64,000 nt of DNA from DATBSL01 sp964561785. GTDB taxonomy: Bacteria; Acidobacteriota; Vicinamibacteria; Fen-336. Below are positions 32,328-41,084 of the stretch, piece by piece; the stretch's first letter is position 1; each line of letters starts with the position of its first letter. The notes under the pieces were generated by a model. The model was not told where the DNA came from, made no database searches, and saw only the letters and a list, made by a program, of their open reading frames with translations. The position numbers were made by a program, and so were the translations under genes. The DNA lies in contig CAZLRF010000019.1 of the NCBI GenBank assembly GCA_964561785.1, positions 21,087 through 85,086 on the forward strand, read 5' to 3'.

Positions 32328-32528
32328 ATGACCGAGCGCGACGACACACGACCGATCCAGTGCGTCTCCTGCGGGCGCTCGTTCGCCTCCCCCCGCTGGT
32401 TCGGGCTGCAGGGCCCGCTGTGCAACGCCTGCCACGAGCGGCTCCAGCGGGAGGAGCAGGTCCGACTTCACCACACGGAGCGCTCGGCCGGCCTGCGCGG
32501 CTGGCTGCGCGGCCTCCTCGGGCGCTAG
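32328..32528 (+). CDS. Small zinc-ribbon protein
   Basis: This 66-aa product starts 10 nt after the tRNA-His CCA end. It has two CxxC pairs (QCVSCGRSF and LCNACHERL) about 17 residues apart, forming a probable zinc ribbon, then a basic amphipathic tail. There is no good ribosome site, so it may be read from a processed or near-leaderless transcript behind the tRNAs. Role unknown. Its end overlaps the end of the convergent VWA gene by 4 nt. Confidence 0.65.
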   Translation: MTERDDTRPIQCVSCGRSFASPRWFGLQGPLCNACHERLQREEQVRLHHTERSAGLRGWLRGLLGR

Positions 32529-35248
32529 CCCCCCGCTCCCTCCTCCAGGTAGCGCAGCCAGCGCTCCACGACGCCGCGGTTCGGGCCCTGCCCCGCGACG
32601 TACGAGCGGGCGTAGCGGACGAGCCGCTCCCGCTCCCCCGGGAGAAGCCCCGCCGACTCCCGGGAGAATCCCTCGAAGAGGACGCCGAGGGTGGCAAGGA
32701 CGGCCGCCTGGTCGCCCGGGTTCTCCTCCACCCAGGACCTGAGCAGCGGCAGCGCCTGGTCGGAGTTGCCCGCGCGGGCGTAGGCGAGCGCCAGCCGGCG
32801 GCGCAGGGAGGCGTCGCCCGGGTGCGCGGCGAGGCCTTCGACCAGGAGCGACGCGGCCTGCTCCGCCTCCCCCGCGCGGACGAGCGCGTCGGAGAGCAAG
32901 GCGACGAGCAGGGCGCTGTGCGTCTCGCCGGCGAGCGCGGTCTGCCAGGCCGCGATCGCGTCGAGGTCGCGGCCGAGCGCCGCGTGGCAGGCGCCCAGGT
33001 ACACGGCGGCCGGGAAGAGGTCGACCGCGCGCCGCGCCGCTGCCTGCAGCTGCGTGAGGGCGGCGCGCAGATCACCCCGGGCGTAGTACGAGACGCCGCG
33101 CAGGAAGTCCGTGCGAGCGTCCGCTTTGGCGGCCTCGCGCAGCTGGTCGAGCATGGCCTCCGGCTGCCCTGCGCGCGCGAGGGCCGCCGCCGCCGCGACC
33201 GGCGCCGGCGCCGCGCCCGGCACGATCTCGAGGACGCGGTCGACGAAGTGCGCGAGCGCCTCGGGTCGCAGCAGCTCCCGGCGGTCGTACGCCGGGGCGG
33301 GAACGAGCTGCGCGGCGAGGCCGCCCGAGGCGCGGGAGGGCCCGGCGACGATCCGGAACGGCCGCCCGGCCGTCGCGACGGGCTTGCCCTCCGCCGACAC
33401 CTCCGCCCGGGCGAAGTAGCGGCCGGGGGGGAGGAGGCCCGCGGCCACGCTGACGCGCGCGAGCCGTGCCCCGTCCTCTCCCGGCGGCGCGACCGCGACC
33501 GGCACCCGCAGGATCGCGGGAGCGCCTTCCGCCTCCGCGATCTCGAAGGCCACCGCGGCCCCTTCGAGGCGCGAGCGGTCCTCGCCCCCGATCTCCACGA
33601 GCCCGCAGACACCCCCGTCCGCCTCGAGGTCCGCCGCGGGACGGACTCCGCCTCCCGCCCGCGTGGGCCCGAGCACGAGGTCGGAGACCTCGAGGCCTCC
33701 CGCGGACACGAGCGCCGCCTTCGCCTGGTGCTCGACGCTGCCGCGGCGGCCGGCGGCGTCGACCGCGACCAGCCGCAGCCGGTAGACGCCGGGAGAGACG
33801 GTGGCGTCGGCGACGAAGTCTCCCCACTCGCCCTCGCCCGCCGCGACCCCGGATTGCGAGCGGGCCATCGCGAGCTTCCCGTCGGCGCCGCTCAGCGTGA
33901 ACGCGATGCTCACCGGCCGCCGCGGGGTCGCCACCCGGCCCGCGATCAGGAGGCGCACCTTGCCCTTCTCCGCCGCGTGGGTCGCGAACGTGGCGACCTG
34001 CAGCGGGAGGGCGCGCTCGAGCCGGGGCGAGCGCAGGGCGCCGAGGAGGAGGGCCTCGGTGGTGGGCGCCGAAGCGGGGATGTTGAGCAGGCGCCGCGAG
34101 CGCACGGTCGCCCCGGGCCGCGTGACCTCCACCGCGACCGCGTGGTTCTTCCCGTCGCGGTCGCCCGGCTCGGGCTCGAAGCCCAGCAGGTAGTACCCCG
34201 ACAGCTCCCGGGAGAGTCTCGCGAACGGGGCGTCGGCCGTCCCGGTCACCGCCAGCACCGCGCCCCGGGTCGTGGCCGAGAGGTCGTGCAGCGTGCCCTG
34301 CTCCGCCGCCTCCTCGGCGCCGGTGGGGACGTGTCCCCGCCGGAACTCCGCGTCCTGACCCGGCTTGTCGAGCAGCACGCTGTAGACCGTCACCTGCGCC
34401 TCGGCCGCCGCCTCCGCGATCTGCACCATCTCGCCCACGTCTTCGCTCCACAGGCCCTCGGAGAGGAGGACGACCGTCTTCGGGCCCTCGATCGCGCGCA
34501 GGCTGCGCATGGCCTGCAGGAGCGCACGCTTGGATCGCAACGAGCGCTCCCGGTAGCTCGAGAGGACCTGCGCCGCCTCGGTCTCGAGCTGCAGGCGGCA
34601 GTCCTCGAGGCGCTCGGCGGTGAGCTGGAACGCGCACTCGACGTCGATGAAGCGCTCCCAGGCCTGCTGGTCGTGCCGCACGAGGTACGCGACCGCCTCG
34701 GTCACCGGCACCCGGAAGACGCCGCGGTCGGCGTCGCCCTGGCCCACCAGGCCGCGCAGCGCCTCGCTCACGCGCTCGCGCGGCGCCGTGAAGTCGAGGC
34801 TTCGGCCCTGACCGGGGATGGTGACGAGGCCGACGCGGTCGGACGGGGGCAGGCGCTCCACGAAGCGCGACGCCGCCGCGAACACCTGCCGTCCCCCGCC
34901 CCGCGCGATGTTGCCGAGGTCGACGAGGAGGAGGACCAGCCTCCCGGGGGCCTGCCCCTCGTTGCTCGAGAAGTGGGCGGCGGGAGGCGGCGCGGCCGCG
35001 GGCTCCGTGGGGGCCTCCGTCCCCACGAACTCGGCGGAGACCACCCGCCGCGGCTTCCCGCCCACGCTCACCCGGAAGTCCTCCGGCAGAAGGCCGATCA
35101 CCGGACGGCCCGAATCGTCCACGACCGCCGCGTCCACCGCGACGACGTCGACGTCCACGCCGAAGACCGGCGGAGCCGGCGCGGAGGGCGGCTGGGCCCG
35201 GGCCACGGAGCCGGCGAGAACGCCCACGATCAGCACCCACACGCGCAT
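32525..35248 (-). CDS. Secreted VWFA-related protein with C-terminal TPR-like repeats
   Basis: This 907-aa protein has a signal peptide (RVWVLIVGVLAGSVARAQ). A VWA-like domain (about 30-320) contains DVDVVAVDAAVVDDSGRPVIGLLPEDFRV, LLLVDLGNI, VGLVTIPG and TVVLLSEGL, the layout of the secreted VWFA-related family common in Acidobacteriota. A middle beta-rich part (about 380-690) and TPR-like helices (about 735-890, ARGDLRAALTQLQAAARRAV) follow. The MIDAS DxSxS is altered to DLGNI, so metal binding may be weak. GGAGG precedes the ATG. It is the last gene of a three-gene operon. Confidence 0.83.
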   Translation of the reverse strand: MRVWVLIVGVLAGSVARAQPPSAPAPPVFGVDVDVVAVDAAVVDDSGRPVIGLLPEDFRVSVGGKPRRVVSAEFVGTEAPTEPAAAPPPAAHFSSNEGQAPGRLVLLLVDLGNIARGGGRQVFAAASRFVERLPPSDRVGLVTIPGQGRSLDFTAPRERVSEALRGLVGQGDADRGVFRVPVTEAVAYLVRHDQQAWERFIDVECAFQLTAERLEDCRLQLETEAAQVLSSYRERSLRSKRALLQAMRSLRAIEGPKTVVLLSEGLWSEDVGEMVQIAEAAAEAQVTVYSVLLDKPGQDAEFRRGHVPTGAEEAAEQGTLHDLSATTRGAVLAVTGTADAPFARLSRELSGYYLLGFEPEPGDRDGKNHAVAVEVTRPGATVRSRRLLNIPASAPTTEALLLGALRSPRLERALPLQVATFATHAAEKGKVRLLIAGRVATPRRPVSIAFTLSGADGKLAMARSQSGVAAGEGEWGDFVADATVSPGVYRLRLVAVDAAGRRGSVEHQAKAALVSAGGLEVSDLVLGPTRAGGGVRPAADLEADGGVCGLVEIGGEDRSRLEGAAVAFEIAEAEGAPAILRVPVAVAPPGEDGARLARVSVAAGLLPPGRYFARAEVSAEGKPVATAGRPFRIVAGPSRASGGLAAQLVPAPAYDRRELLRPEALAHFVDRVLEIVPGAAPAPVAAAAALARAGQPEAMLDQLREAAKADARTDFLRGVSYYARGDLRAALTQLQAAARRAVDLFPAAVYLGACHAALGRDLDAIAAWQTALAGETHSALLVALLSDALVRAGEAEQAASLLVEGLAAHPGDASLRRRLALAYARAGNSDQALPLLRSWVEENPGDQAAVLATLGVLFEGFSRESAGLLPGERERLVRYARSYVAGQGPNRGVVERWLRYLEEGAGG

Positions 35249-35250
35249 CC

Positions 35251-36396
35251 TCACCTCCGGCGGGCGGGCACCCGGTAGCCCTGGCGCGCCCGCACCGCGT
35301 AGCCCCGGCCCGCGACCTCCACCCGGATCGTCCGCCAGCGGCCGGGCTCCGCCGACACCCCCGCGTCGTACGCGAGCAGGTACTGGCTCGCGAGGTCCGC
35401 TGCGATCTCCGAGAACGCGCCGTCGAGCTCCTCGATGCGGTCGGTGTAGAACGCCCGCCCGCCGCCGACCTCGGCGATGCGGTCGAGCTTCCGCTTGAGG
35501 CCGGCCTCGCGCATGCCTTTGCCCTGGGCGACCACGTACACCGGGACCGCGCTCGTCTCGATCCGGCGCACGACGTCCGACGCCGCCGCGTGGCTCACCA
35601 TGTCCTCGCCGTCCGTGAACAGGACGAGGGCGCGACGGCCCCGGTGGCGCTCGAGCAGGTCGAGGCCCCGCAGCACCGCGTCGTGGAGCGCGGTGCTGCC
35701 CCAGGCCCGCAGCCGGTCCACCGCACGCAGCCGCGCCTCGGGCGTCGCCTCGCGCCGGGCGACCGTGAAGATCGCGTCGTTGAACGCGAGCAGCGTCACG
35801 CGGTCGACGGCCCGCAGCCCGGCGAGGAACCGCCGCACGGCCTCGCGGCAGGTTCCCATCGCCGGCGCCATGCTCGCGCTCATGTCCATCGCGACCACGA
35901 TCTCCCGCTCGGAGTCCTGCCCGACGAAGTGCGTCAGCTCGCGCCGCTCGCCGTCCTCGAAGACGCGGAACGCCTCCCGGCCGAGCCCCTTCACCCGGGC
36001 GCCGCCGCCGTCCGTCACGGTCGCCGCGACCTCGACCACCTCGGCCGCCGCGGTCGGCACGAACCCGGCGGCCTGCGTCCTGACGGTATCGACGAGGCGC
36101 GACCCGTCGGCGAGCACCGCCACCGCCCGGATCTCGTGGGCGCCGACGCCTGCCCCCGCGTCCCACGGGCACTCCCAGGGGGGGGCTTCGCGCGTGCATA
36201 CCGTCCGCCCGTTCGCCACCAGGGCGATGCGGACGACGGCCGCGTCGGCCGGCGTCACCTCGGCGCGCAGCGTGAGCGGGCCGCTCACGTAGCGGCTCGG
36301 CTGGGGCTCGACGATCGAGAGGGACGCCGCCGCCGCGCCGGCGAGCGACGCCCGGCAGACCAGGAGTCCCAGGGCCACGAGGGCGTGGCGGGTCAC
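35251..36396 (-). CDS. Secreted VWA-domain protein with intact MIDAS
   Basis: This 381-aa protein starts with a GTG overlapping the upstream stop (GTGA). It has a signal peptide, an N-terminal Ig-like domain (about 22-105, SLSIVEPQPSRYVSGPLTLRAEVTPA) and a VWA domain (about 160-360). The MIDAS motif DMSASM, the Thr in WGSTALHD and the Asp in LFTDGEDM are present. It probably binds metal-dependent protein partners in the periplasm or outside. It lies 2 nt before the larger VWA gene. Confidence 0.85.
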   Translation of the reverse strand: MTRHALVALGLLVCRASLAGAAAASLSIVEPQPSRYVSGPLTLRAEVTPADAAVVRIALVANGRTVCTREAPPWECPWDAGAGVGAHEIRAVAVLADGSRLVDTVRTQAAGFVPTAAAEVVEVAATVTDGGGARVKGLGREAFRVFEDGERRELTHFVGQDSEREIVVAMDMSASMAPAMGTCREAVRRFLAGLRAVDRVTLLAFNDAIFTVARREATPEARLRAVDRLRAWGSTALHDAVLRGLDLLERHRGRRALVLFTDGEDMVSHAAASDVVRRIETSAVPVYVVAQGKGMREAGLKRKLDRIAEVGGGRAFYTDRIEELDGAFSEIAADLASQYLLAYDAGVSAEPGRWRTIRVEVAGRGYAVRARQGYRVPARRR

Positions 36397-38906
36397 CGTG
36401 CCCCCCGGGGCGACGCGGCCGCTCCCCACGTGGCGGCCACCGCCGCCACGGCCCGGTCGAGCCGGCCGCGGTCGAGCTCGCGCACCCACGCCTCGAGGGC
36501 GAGCCGGTCGCCCGGGAACAGCGGCTGCGCTTCGAAGAACAGCCCTGGCAGCAGCCGCGCGACGAGGGCGGGGGCGAGCACCGCGGGCAAGCGCCGCTCG
36601 GCGAGGTGCTCCGCCACCCGCAGCCGCAGGTCGACGAACGCGGCCCCGAGCGCCAGGTGAGACGCGCGGCCCGAACCGTCGAGGGGAACGCTCGACGGGA
36701 AGCGCACGCGGAGCCCCGCCGCGATCTCGTCGCCCGTGCCCCAGGCGTCGAGGCCCGCCCCGCCCCCGAGCCGGGCCAGCTCGCCCAGCGAGAACAGGGA
36801 CGCCGCTCCCGCCGGGTCGCGGGCGAGGACCCACTCGAGGGCCCGCGCGCGGGCCGGCTCGAGGCCGGCCTCGCGCGCCGCCTCCGCGAGCGCGGCGGAC
36901 CCGGCGTCGAGCCCTGCCGCCCGACGGCGGCCCGCGAGAAGGGCGGCGGCGACGGCGTCCCGGGAGGCGGCGTCGAGGTCGCGCGCGTTGGCGAGCGCGG
37001 CCGCACCGGCCAGGGCCAGCCGGTCCTTCTCCCCCAGGGCGGGGGGCGCCGCGGGCATCGCGCCGTCCTCCGGGGAGAGCAGCGCGAGGCGCGCGAGGCC
37101 ACGCTCGAGGCCGAGCAGCGAGCCGCGCACGTGCCACGCCACGCCGGGGCCGGAGCGCTCTTCGGGCAGCGCCAGGGGCTCGGGCAGGAAACGGTGCCGC
37201 ACCGACGGATCCCCCGCGCCGAGCGCCGGGCCCTCGGGGTCGCCGAGGGCCGAAGCGTACACGAGCGCGGCGAGCGCGGCGCCGAGCTCGTCCCCGCAGG
37301 CGCGGGCCGGAGCCCGCTCGCCGCACCGGGCGAGGACCTCGTCGAGCCGCGGCCCGCCCTGCCGCTCGCGCACCCTCTCGAGCCGCAGCGCTTCGGCCGG
37401 GCCGGGATCGGCCGGGACGAGCGCCCCGTCCCACTCGAAGCGCTCCCCCGAGAGCTCCGCCTCGAGCACGTCCCCCGCGAGCGCGCGCCGGAGCGTCGTC
37501 TCGGCGTCCCCGGCGGCGAGGCCCCCGTAGACGCCGGCGGCCGCCGCCGGGACGAGCTCCGCCTCGACCCAGCGCGCGAGGCCGAAAGGCCACGCGTGCG
37601 CGTCGTCGAACGGCAGCGCGAACAGGGCGGCGACCAGCCGCCCCGCCTCGTCGGCCGTGAGCACCCGCGAGAAGCGCACGCGGTCCACGAGCGCGAGTCC
37701 GCCCTGGAGGCCGCGGTGGGCCCGCTCCGCCGCCTCCCCACCCGCTCCGCTCGCCCGCCGGGCCGCTCGTACGCCCGCCGCGAACAGCGCCGGATCGCGC
37801 ACGCCCATGCGCTCGAGGGCGAGCACGAGCGCCCGCGCCTCGCGGATCCCGCGCACGGCCAGAATGAGGTCGGGCCAGGCCGCCTCTCCGGGGTCCCCGA
37901 GGGTCCTCTGGGCGAACGCGAGCTGCTCGAGCCGCACCCGCGACTCCTGCGGGCCGCCGCCCGAGAACGCCGCGGCCGCCCACGCCGCATCCGCGGCCGC
38001 ATCCGCCTCCCGGCCTCGAGGCGGAGGCCAGCCCCACACCGCGGCCCAGAACGGGCGCCGGCTCGGGGGGGCGAGGGTGCCGTCCGGGGCGAGCCTCGCC
38101 TCGCGCAGGACGCGTGCGGCGTCGGACTCCGGTCGCGCATGGGCGTCGCTGCCGCTGCGCCACCAGGCCCTCTCGCCCTCGAAGACGGAGGCCAGGCGCC
38201 GCAGCGCCGCGGCGCGAGCGGGGGGAGGCCGGTCGAGCGACAGCGCGAAGCGCAGACGTGGCGGGTCGAGGCGCGCCACCGAGTCGTACATCAACGCCCG
38301 CCTCCCCTCCGCGCCCTCGAGCAGGGCGAGGAGGAACGGCAGGGGCGCGGACGTCTTCGCCCCCACGACGGCCTCCCACGCCCCGGCGGCCTCCTCCCCC
38401 CCGGGCACGACCACCCGGCCTCCCCGCACCCGGAAGCGGCCGGTGAACAGGGCCAGCACGTCGGCGCGCCGCTCGAGCACGCGGGCGAGCGCGACCGGGT
38501 CGGCGGCGAGGGCGGACAGCGTCTCCTCGTCGAAGGCGCACAGGCCGCGGTAGAGCAGGGTCGCGCGGCGGTCGGCGAGGATCGCCTCCGCCACCTCGTC
38601 GTCGGCGAGGTCCGGCCGACCGAGCAGCGTCCGCCAGGCGTCTTTCGCGAGCGGGAGGGGCACCTCCCTCGCCGGCGCGCCGAAGGACGCCGCGGGCATG
38701 GAGGCCCGGGCCGCCTCCCAGGGGAACCCGTGGCGCCGACGCGCCTCCTCGTAGAGCGCACGCCACGCGGGCAGGTCGGAGGGAACCGCGGCGAGCACGG
38801 AGCCCCACTGCCGCGGCGTCGCCTCGACCGCGGCCGCGCGCGGCACGAAGAGCGCGAGAAGCACGGCGGCGACGGCCAGGCGCCGCCTCGACCTGCGGGG
38901 GACCAT
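36393..38906 (-). CDS. Large secreted helical protein of unknown function, first gene of the VWA operon
   Basis: This 837-aa product is not recognised. A basic start and hydrophobic segment (RRRLAVAAVLLALFVPRAAA) form a signal peptide. The rest is Ala/Arg/Leu-rich and apparently all helical, with repeated patterns such as LADDEVAEAILADRRATLLYRGL and FDEETLSALAADPVALARVLERR. There are few Cys and no obvious catalytic signature. Its stop overlaps the next VWA gene by 4 nt and the operon order is fixed by tight coupling, so it likely works with the two VWA proteins in the envelope. The ATG is at 38906. Confidence 0.75.
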   Translation of the reverse strand: MVPRRSRRRLAVAAVLLALFVPRAAAVEATPRQWGSVLAAVPSDLPAWRALYEEARRRHGFPWEAARASMPAASFGAPAREVPLPLAKDAWRTLLGRPDLADDEVAEAILADRRATLLYRGLCAFDEETLSALAADPVALARVLERRADVLALFTGRFRVRGGRVVVPGGEEAAGAWEAVVGAKTSAPLPFLLALLEGAEGRRALMYDSVARLDPPRLRFALSLDRPPPARAAALRRLASVFEGERAWWRSGSDAHARPESDAARVLREARLAPDGTLAPPSRRPFWAAVWGWPPPRGREADAAADAAWAAAAFSGGGPQESRVRLEQLAFAQRTLGDPGEAAWPDLILAVRGIREARALVLALERMGVRDPALFAAGVRAARRASGAGGEAAERAHRGLQGGLALVDRVRFSRVLTADEAGRLVAALFALPFDDAHAWPFGLARWVEAELVPAAAAGVYGGLAAGDAETTLRRALAGDVLEAELSGERFEWDGALVPADPGPAEALRLERVRERQGGPRLDEVLARCGERAPARACGDELGAALAALVYASALGDPEGPALGAGDPSVRHRFLPEPLALPEERSGPGVAWHVRGSLLGLERGLARLALLSPEDGAMPAAPPALGEKDRLALAGAAALANARDLDAASRDAVAAALLAGRRRAAGLDAGSAALAEAAREAGLEPARARALEWVLARDPAGAASLFSLGELARLGGGAGLDAWGTGDEIAAGLRVRFPSSVPLDGSGRASHLALGAAFVDLRLRVAEHLAERRLPAVLAPALVARLLPGLFFEAQPLFPGDRLALEAWVRELDRGRLDRAVAAVAATWGAAASPRGAR

Positions 38907-38992
38907 GGACGGGATTCTATCGCCGGCCGCCGCCCCGCGCGGTGCTACGATCCGGGGCGGCGCGGGGACCGCCCGCGCGAGGAGAGGACACG

Positions 38993-39655
38993 ATGCCCCA
39001 GCGGCCGCCCGACGTGAACCCGGAGATCCTGAGGGGCGACCTCAGCGAGGAGCTGCTCCAGCATTACCTCCGCGGCGCCGACGTGGCGGTCGACACGGAG
39101 ACGATGGGCCTCGTCACCCGCCGCGACCGGCTCTGCCTCGTGCAGCTGTGCGATCGCGCCGGGCGCGCCGCGATCGTGCAGGTCCCGGCGGAGGCGCTGG
39201 CGCCTTCCATCCCCCCCCCGGCCCGCGCCCCCCGCCTGCGCCGCCTCGTGGAGGACCCGCGCGTCGTCAAGGTCTTCCACTTCGCCCGCTTCGACGTGGC
39301 CGCCTTCGCGCACTGGCTGGGCGCCTCCGTCGCCCCGCTCTACTGCACGCGCACCGCGAGCAAGCTCGCCCGCACCTACACCGACCGCCACGGGCTCAAG
39401 GACAACCTGCTCGAGCTCCTCGACGTCGAGCTCGACAAGGTCACGCGTCACTCCGACTGGTCGAGCCCCGTGCTCACCCCCGAGCAGGTGCGCTACGCGA
39501 TCTCGGACGTCACGCTGCTCCTGCCTCTGCGGGATCGGCTGCAGGAGATGCTCGAGCGCCAGGGCCGCGACGCCCTCGCCCGCGAGTGCTTCGCCGCGAT
39601 TCCGGTGATGGCCCGCCTCGACCTCGAGGGCTTCGACCTGCTCTTCGAGCACTGA
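38993..39655 (+). CDS. Ribonuclease D-like 3'-5' exonuclease
   Basis: This 220-aa DEDDy exonuclease domain has DxE in AVDTETMGL, the second Asp in FHFARFDVAAFAHW and the final YxxxD in YAISDVTLLL. It lacks the HRDC domain of full-length RNase D and corresponds to the short exonuclease-only form. GGAGAGG precedes the ATG. It is divergent from the VWA operon; TGCTACGAT at 38943-38951 may be its -10. Confidence 0.9.
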   Translation: MPQRPPDVNPEILRGDLSEELLQHYLRGADVAVDTETMGLVTRRDRLCLVQLCDRAGRAAIVQVPAEALAPSIPPPARAPRLRRLVEDPRVVKVFHFARFDVAAFAHWLGASVAPLYCTRTASKLARTYTDRHGLKDNLLELLDVELDKVTRHSDWSSPVLTPEQVRYAISDVTLLLPLRDRLQEMLERQGRDALARECFAAIPVMARLDLEGFDLLFEH

Positions 39656-39677
39656 GGCCGGAGGCGTCCCGGCCCGG

Positions 39678-41045
39678 CTAGCCTTCGCCGTTCTTCCGCG
39701 GCCGCGCCGCCTCGTGCCCCTTGCCGTTGCGGGGCCCGGGATGCGCGTCCCCTTCCACGACCTCGAGCAGCCCCTGCATCTCCGCGGGGTTCATGTCCTC
39801 GAGGCCGCGCAGCGCGGCCACGAGCTGGCGGGAGAGCTCCTGGCAGTAGGCGAGGATCGGCCCGTTGCCTCCGACCCGCGCCCCGCCGTTCTCGAGCCGC
39901 CACTCCGCCCGCTGCTCGGGGGTGAGCGGCACGCACGCCCCGCCCTCGACGCGGTGCGGCGGCCGGCGGTCGTGCCGGAAGCCCGACAGGCCGGGGAACG
40001 TCGCCTCCAGGAGGTAGTCGATGATGCGGACGATCCGCTCCTGGTCGGTCCCGAGGAGGCGGCTGTCCGCGCGCACCGAGGCCTCCACCCCCCGCGTGGT
40101 CACGCCGAGGGTGATCGCGATCGAGGTCCCCTCGACCCGCAGCAGCTCGTTGGCGATCTCCGCGATCACGTCGCGGTGGGCGTCGCGCACGAAGCCGACG
40201 GGGGCGACCCGCACCGCCCCGGTCACCTCCTGGTTCCGGAAGGCGGCCGCCCGGTAGACGTACCACTCCGGGGGGACCCGGTAGTCCCGCAGCTCGTCGA
40301 GGATGTCCTGGGTCTCCTCGGAGCGCGTCAGGACCTCGAACATCTTGAAGTCGAGGGGCGTCGCCCCGTGGAGCAGCGCGCTCGTGTCGGTGTAGATGCC
40401 GAGGGCGGCCGCCGCCTTCTCCTCCGGGCTCAGCTTCTCGAGCACGCCGAAGGCCGCGGCGAGCACGGCCATGAACGCGGACGTCGAGCCCACCTCGAGC
40501 CCGACGAACGGCAGCCGGACCCGCCTGACGCCCTTCTCGCGGCAGTTCTCCTCGACCTCGCCGGGGTCCGCGTGGTGGTCGGCCACGAAGAAGTAGTCGC
40601 TCACCGGATCGACGCCGGGGGTGGCGAGGATGCCGAGAGGGGGCGAAGTGTCCACGACGCAGTGCAGCCCGCGCTTGAGGCGGTCGCGGTTGGGGTCCTG
40701 GAGGCGGATGCCGCACCGCTCGACGAGGTTGCGGTTCTGCGGGTGCCCGAGGCTGCCGGTGAGGATCCGGACCTCCTCCGCCCCCAGCTCGCGCAGGATC
40801 GCGGAGAGGAGCACGGCGGAGCCGAGCGCGTCGGGGTCGCCCACCCACTGGGTGAAGACGTTCGCGCCGCGCCCGCGGATCGCCTTGGCGCTGCGCTTCA
40901 AGCCCATGTAGGCGGCGTGGGCCTGGGTGAGCACCGCGAGGCTCTCCGCCGTGCGGCGCTTGCCGAGCAGGCCCTGGAAGCGCCTCTTGACGACGTGCGG
41001 TCCGGGCGGGCGCGGCGGCGCGAGGATCCGGCCGTTGCGGCTCAC
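39678..41045 (-). CDS. DHH-family phosphoesterase (NrnA/RecJ-like)
   Basis: This 455-aa protein has DHH-family metal motifs: DPDALGSA (about residue 69), DTSP (about 132), ADHHAD (about 154) and YTDTSALLHGA (about 218). A C-terminal DHHA1-like region (about 290-370) follows. Such enzymes hydrolyse nanoRNA, pAp or cyclic dinucleotides. There are no PAS or GGDEF-like additions, and the substrate is not set by the sequence. The start is a GTG at 41045, 39 nt after the fadJ stop. Confidence 0.88.
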   Translation of the reverse strand: MSRNGRILAPPRPPGPHVVKRRFQGLLGKRRTAESLAVLTQAHAAYMGLKRSAKAIRGRGANVFTQWVGDPDALGSAVLLSAILRELGAEEVRILTGSLGHPQNRNLVERCGIRLQDPNRDRLKRGLHCVVDTSPPLGILATPGVDPVSDYFFVADHHADPGEVEENCREKGVRRVRLPFVGLEVGSTSAFMAVLAAAFGVLEKLSPEEKAAAALGIYTDTSALLHGATPLDFKMFEVLTRSEETQDILDELRDYRVPPEWYVYRAAAFRNQEVTGAVRVAPVGFVRDAHRDVIAEIANELLRVEGTSIAITLGVTTRGVEASVRADSRLLGTDQERIVRIIDYLLEATFPGLSGFRHDRRPPHRVEGGACVPLTPEQRAEWRLENGGARVGGNGPILAYCQELSRQLVAALRGLEDMNPAEMQGLLEVVEGDAHPGPRNGKGHEAARPRKNGEG

Positions 41046-41084
41046 CGCCCGGCCTCCCCCCGCCCCGCCGCCCGTGTCAGCGGG

